The notes below the pieces were generated by a model. That model saw only the letters and a program-made list of their open reading frames with translations. It was not told where the DNA came from and did not search any database. DNA of 57,580 nucleotides from positions 1 to 57,580 of the forward strand of contig JAJDZN010000143.1 of the NCBI GenBank assembly GCA_022824585.1. Reading direction: 5' to 3'. Origin of the DNA: Bryobacterales bacterium (GTDB lineage Bacteria > Acidobacteriota > Terriglobia > Bryobacterales > UBA6623). The position numbers and the translations under genes were made by a program. Positions 54,569 through 57,580 of this stretch are shown one piece after another (position 1 is the first letter of the stretch; each line of letters opens with the position of its first letter).

Positions 54569-55039
54569 TTGACACAGCGAGAGCCGAACCCGGATCGGGC
54601 CCGTGCGGGCGGCGGTAACGACGCGGCTGCGCCGGGACACAGCCAAGAGCGCATCGCAGTTCGCCCGGCCAAAGCGGGCGAGCTTCCGGCCATCCGGCGA
54701 TTGATAGGCTTGTATCCCGACGAGCTGGTCCAAGACGAGCTCCCTCGGATCTCGTCGTTCTTCGTGGCCGAGAGCGAGGGATCGATCATCGGCTGCTGCG
54801 CGCTCCAGGTGTATTCGCGCCGGTTAGCCGAGGTGCGGAGCTTGGCGATCCACCCGGATTTTCGCGGCAAGGGCCTTGCCGCGCAACTGGTGGACGCCTG
54901 CCGGCGGCGGGGAATGGAGCGCAGGGTGCGGCAGCTCTTTGCCGTGACGAGCGAGCCGGGCTTCTTCGAAGGATGCGGGTTCACCGTGCACACGGGCTGG
55001 AAGACGGCCGTATTCGCAAACCTGGATGGCGATCCTTAG
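54569..55039 (+). CDS. NAGS-like GNAT N-acetyltransferase
   Basis: The protein has 156 aa. The fold matches the GNAT domain of N-acetylglutamate synthase: VRPAKAGELPAIRRLI, GCCALQVYSRRLAEVRSLAIHP, and the acetyl-CoA motif DFRGKGLAAQLVDACRR, ending EPGFFEGCGF. The start is TTG with GGAG five bases upstream; an ATG further upstream would overlap DUF255 by 68 bases. It may make N-acetylglutamate for arginine synthesis, but no arg genes are near. Confidence 0.8.
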   Translation: MTQREPNPDRARAGGGNDAAAPGHSQERIAVRPAKAGELPAIRRLIGLYPDELVQDELPRISSFFVAESEGSIIGCCALQVYSRRLAEVRSLAIHPDFRGKGLAAQLVDACRRRGMERRVRQLFAVTSEPGFFEGCGFTVHTGWKTAVFANLDGDP

Positions 55040-55094
55040 CCTCGGCAAGCAGGCGTCCCCCCGACAGATGCTGTGCGGCTAAGCCGGGCAGCGG

Positions 55095-56501
55095 TCAGCC
55101 GATCAGTCCCGGGACCACGTGACCATGCACGTCCGTAAGGCGGCGGTTGATGCCGTTGTGATAGAACGTCAGCCGTTCGTGATCCAAGCCCAGCAGGTGC
55201 AGCGCTGTCGCGTGTAAGTCGTAAATCGTCACCGGTTCCGAGGCCGGCTTGTAACCCAGCTCGTCGGATGCACCGTAGGACTGTCCGCCGGACAGGCCGC
55301 CGCCGGCCATCCAACAGGTGAAGCAACTGGGGTGGTGGTCGCGGCCCGCGCCGTCACCGGTCCCTTGCGCCACCGGTGTTCGGCCGAATTCCGTGACGCC
55401 AAGAACGAGGGTGTCCTCAAGAAGGCCCCGGCCCTGCAGATCCGCCAGCAGGCCCGCAACCGGCCGGTCGTACTCGCGCGCCATCTCTTCGTGATTCTTG
55501 ACCAAGCTGGAGTGGGCGTCCCAGCTCTTTCCCGAGCCGCCATGGTAAATCTGCACGAATCGCACGCCGCGCTCCACCAAGCGACGCGCCAAGAGGCAGT
55601 TCTTGGCCAGACTCTGCGTGGCCTCCTCGCCGTGCCCGTAGAGGCGGCGCGTGGCTTCCGATTCCCGGTTGAGGTCGGCAATCTCCGGCACGCTGAGCTG
55701 CATCTTCGCAGCAACCTCGTAGCTGCGGATTCTCGCTTGGAGGCTCGAGTCGCCGGGGTGTGCGTCGGCGTAGCTGCGGTTCATCTCCCTCAGCCACGCA
55801 GCCGCTCCCCTGCGAGCTGTTGCGGAGACACCGCCCGGCGTAGTCAGATCGGGCACCGGATCCCCGTCGCCATGGGTGCGGAACGCCGTGCCCTGCACGG
55901 TCGCTGGGAGGAATCCGTTGGTCCACTGCGCCGACCCTCCCCAGGGATGGCTATTCGGGTCGGGCAGCACCACGAAGGCGGGCAGGTCTTGGTTCTCCGT
56001 GCCGAGTCCGTACGTCACCCATGCCCCCATCGCCGGGAAGCCGGTCAGGATGAAGCCGGTGTTCATTTGCGCCACGGCGGGCATGTGGTTGGCGCTGTTG
56101 GCGACCATGCTGCGCAGCAGCGTGAGTCGATCGGCTTGCTCGGCGAGCTGCGGCAGCAGGCTGCTGACCCACAGGCCGCTCCGGCCGCGCCTGCGGAACT
56201 CCCACGGGCTGGCCCGGAGACTCCCGCCCTGGCCGAAGAACGTCGGCATCGCGTAGGGCTTGCCGTCGCGCTTGTGCAATTCCGGCTTGAAGTCAAATGT
56301 GTCCAGGTGGCTCATCCCGCCCACGGCGAAAATCTGGATCACTCGCTTGGCCCGGGGCTTGAAGTGCGGCAGACTGCTCGAGGTCGGAGACGCCCCAGCA
56401 GGCTTCACGGCCTGAGACGGCAGCATGGACGCCAGCGCTAGCCAGCCGAAACCGCCTGCGGCGTCCAGCAGCAGCTGCCTGCGAGAGGACCTAGCGAACA
56501 T
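55095..56501 (-). CDS. DUF1501 protein with Tat signal
   Basis: The protein has 468 aa. A twin-arginine signal (SSRRQLLLDAAGGFGWLALASML) starts at the N-terminus. The DUF1501 (alkaline-phosphatase-like fold) signatures are clear: VGGMSHLDTFDFKPELHKRDGKP, FPAMGAWVTYGLGTENQDLPAFV, QIYHGG..WDAHSSLVKNHEEM, and GVTEFGRTPVAQGTGDGAGRDHHP. Function unknown. The start overlaps the stop of the upstream DUF1553 gene by 11 bases, so translation is coupled. Confidence 0.9.
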   Translation of the reverse strand: MFARSSRRQLLLDAAGGFGWLALASMLPSQAVKPAGASPTSSSLPHFKPRAKRVIQIFAVGGMSHLDTFDFKPELHKRDGKPYAMPTFFGQGGSLRASPWEFRRRGRSGLWVSSLLPQLAEQADRLTLLRSMVANSANHMPAVAQMNTGFILTGFPAMGAWVTYGLGTENQDLPAFVVLPDPNSHPWGGSAQWTNGFLPATVQGTAFRTHGDGDPVPDLTTPGGVSATARRGAAAWLREMNRSYADAHPGDSSLQARIRSYEVAAKMQLSVPEIADLNRESEATRRLYGHGEEATQSLAKNCLLARRLVERGVRFVQIYHGGSGKSWDAHSSLVKNHEEMAREYDRPVAGLLADLQGRGLLEDTLVLGVTEFGRTPVAQGTGDGAGRDHHPSCFTCWMAGGGLSGGQSYGASDELGYKPASEPVTIYDLHATALHLLGLDHERLTFYHNGINRRLTDVHGHVVPGLIG

Positions 56502-57580
56502 ACAAGAACTCGCTTGAGTTTAGGAGCCCCCAGCACAGGGACTCCAAGCCGTGATCTTGGACAAGCCGCCTGCTGCTTGCCATCTCGCGCCCGTTCGGGG
56601 AGCGCCCGTATGCCAGGGCGAACGCGCGCCGGATGCGCCCGTCCAGTTGCGGCGCTTCTCGGCGAAGCCGCGCACTGAAGCCCTCCACCCGTTGCTGGAC
56701 GAAGGCGTTGTTCATCAGGCTCAGCGCTTGCAGGGCCGTAGTTGTGGAGCGTCTTCGCGGCGTCTTGACCGCAGGCAGCGGGCAGTCCAACGCCTCGAGC
56801 ATGGGATCCCCCGCCGTAATGATGTTCATCCGGTACACCGTGCGGCGGCGGTGGTCCGGCGTGTCGGCGGGCGTGAGCAGGTAGCGCCTGAGAGAGCCGC
56901 GCGCATCGCCGTACTCGAAGGGGCGGAAGCTCGGTCCGTTGAATGCGCGATTGAGGTCCCCGCTTACCGCCAGCATGCTGTCGCGCACAGGTTCCGCGTC
57001 CAGGCGGCGCGGGAGGAACCTCCAAAACAGGCGGTTGTCGGCATCTTGGGCGGCAGCGTTTGGGTCGAATCGCGAGGATTGGCGGAATGCCTGCGACATC
57101 AGGATGCGCTTGTGGAGAGCCTTCAGGCTCCAGCCCTGCCGAACAAGGTCCGAGGCGAGCCAGTCCAGTAGTTCCGGATGGGTGGGCTGGCCGCCGTTGA
57201 AGCCTAGGTCGCTGGGGTTGGTCACGAAGCCGTGTCCGAAGTGCTGCTGCCAGACCCGATTGACGATGGCGCGGGCGAACAGCGGGTTGGAAGGATGGGC
57301 AATCCATTCCGCCATCGCCAGGCGCCGTTCCCCTTCGTTGGCCAGCGGGGTCAGGTCGAGGCCTGCCTGCAAGCCTTGGACGCACGATAGCCCTGCCGGG
57401 CCGACCTGCCTGCCAACTTGGTCCACCTTGCCCTGGAGCAGGACGTGGGTCGGCTCGCTCGGACGGATTGATGCGGCATAGGCCAATGGCGGTTCCGGAA
57501 TGCCCTCCAGTTCAGTCGCCAGCAGTTCGCGCTCTGCTTCGAGCGTCGCGATCCGCTCGCGCTGGGATTGCGGCATTCGG
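56491..57580 (-). CDS. Partial DUF1549/DUF1553 protein (N-terminus outside the window)
   Basis: The visible part holds a coiled region (RERIATLEAERELLATELEG) and the DUF1553 domain: AIVNRVWQQHFGHGF, NPSDLGFNGGQPTHPELLDWLA, FLPRRLDAEPVRDSML, TALQALSLMNNAFV, then a WGLLNSSEFLYVR tail. The cytochrome-like and DUF1549 domains, if present, lie beyond the right edge. It forms a second module with DUF1501, separate from the DUF1549 operon at 42.6-48.6 kb. Confidence 0.88.
   Translation of the reverse strand, partial: RMPQSQRERIATLEAERELLATELEGIPEPPLAYAASIRPSEPTHVLLQGKVDQVGRQVGPAGLSCVQGLQAGLDLTPLANEGERRLAMAEWIAHPSNPLFARAIVNRVWQQHFGHGFVTNPSDLGFNGGQPTHPELLDWLASDLVRQGWSLKALHKRILMSQAFRQSSRFDPNAAAQDADNRLFWRFLPRRLDAEPVRDSMLAVSGDLNRAFNGPSFRPFEYGDARGSLRRYLLTPADTPDHRRRTVYRMNIITAGDPMLEALDCPLPAVKTPRRRSTTTALQALSLMNNAFVQQRVEGFSARLRREAPQLDGRIRRAFALAYGRSPNGREMASSRRLVQDHGLESLCWGLLNSSEFLYVR

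Overview
The window is a GC-rich bacterial chromosome segment with 39 protein genes that I can support, two of them cut by the window ends. I see no tRNA, rRNA, CRISPR array, prophage or intact insertion sequence. The mix of genes points to Acidobacteriota, probably the Solibacter/Bryobacter branch, with Planctomycetota or Verrucomicrobiota as alternatives. The mix is: two DUF1549/DUF1553/DUF1501 modules with c-type cytochrome and WD40 partners, three sulfatases, Gfo/Idh/MocA oxidoreductases, DUF1080, an M81 peptidase, a non-canonical Nramp protein and a DUF255 thioredoxin protein. The assignment is an inference from gene content, not from a phylogenetic marker search.

Layout. 1-7.2 kb: the tail of a protein with Gly-rich segments, an acyl-CoA ligase, a beta-lactamase-fold serine hydrolase and a secreted PL8 (chondroitinase-type) polysaccharide lyase. 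7.6-19.5 kb: the most unusual region. An RND pump (membrane fusion protein and permease) and its likely outer-membrane channel flank a lipid- or steroid-tailoring set: a steroid 5-alpha-reductase family protein, an extended SDR, a cytochrome P450 fused to an N-terminal GPP34 (GOLPH3-like) domain, and a Rieske oxygenase of the cholesterol-desaturase/SdmA type. The P450-SDR-reductase genes form a tight minus-strand operon behind a promoter with a perfect -10 box. 19.5-25.7 kb: housekeeping (ribosomal protein S1, enolase, RibBA with a degenerate cyclohydrolase half, a TPR protein). 25.8-36.7 kb: three sulfatases, an M50 protease, a mannonate dehydratase-like enzyme, M81 peptidase plus Nramp-like carrier, and a Spy-like small periplasmic protein. 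37-42.6 kb: a membrane HdrD/EtfD-like Fe-S oxidoreductase, a Gfo/Idh/MocA protein, DUF1080, a GNAT enzyme and a region with possible gene remnants. 42.6-48.6 kb: a cytochrome/WD40 - PPC - DUF1549/1553 operon. 48.7-55 kb: YtxH-like and DUF948-like envelope proteins, a second Gfo/Idh/MocA enzyme, exonuclease III, an outer-membrane barrel, DUF255 and a NAGS-like GNAT. 55-57.6 kb: a DUF1501 and partial DUF1553 pair.

How it fits together. The lyase, sulfatases, DUF1080, oxidoreductases and mannonate dehydratase-like protein suggest a degrader of sulfated, uronate-containing glycans. The GPP34-P450 island suggests oxidative modification of a membrane-embedded polycyclic lipid (sterol, steroid or hopanoid-like), possibly with export or resistance through the flanking RND pump. 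No squalene or oxidosqualene cyclase lies in the window, so the substrate is unproven.
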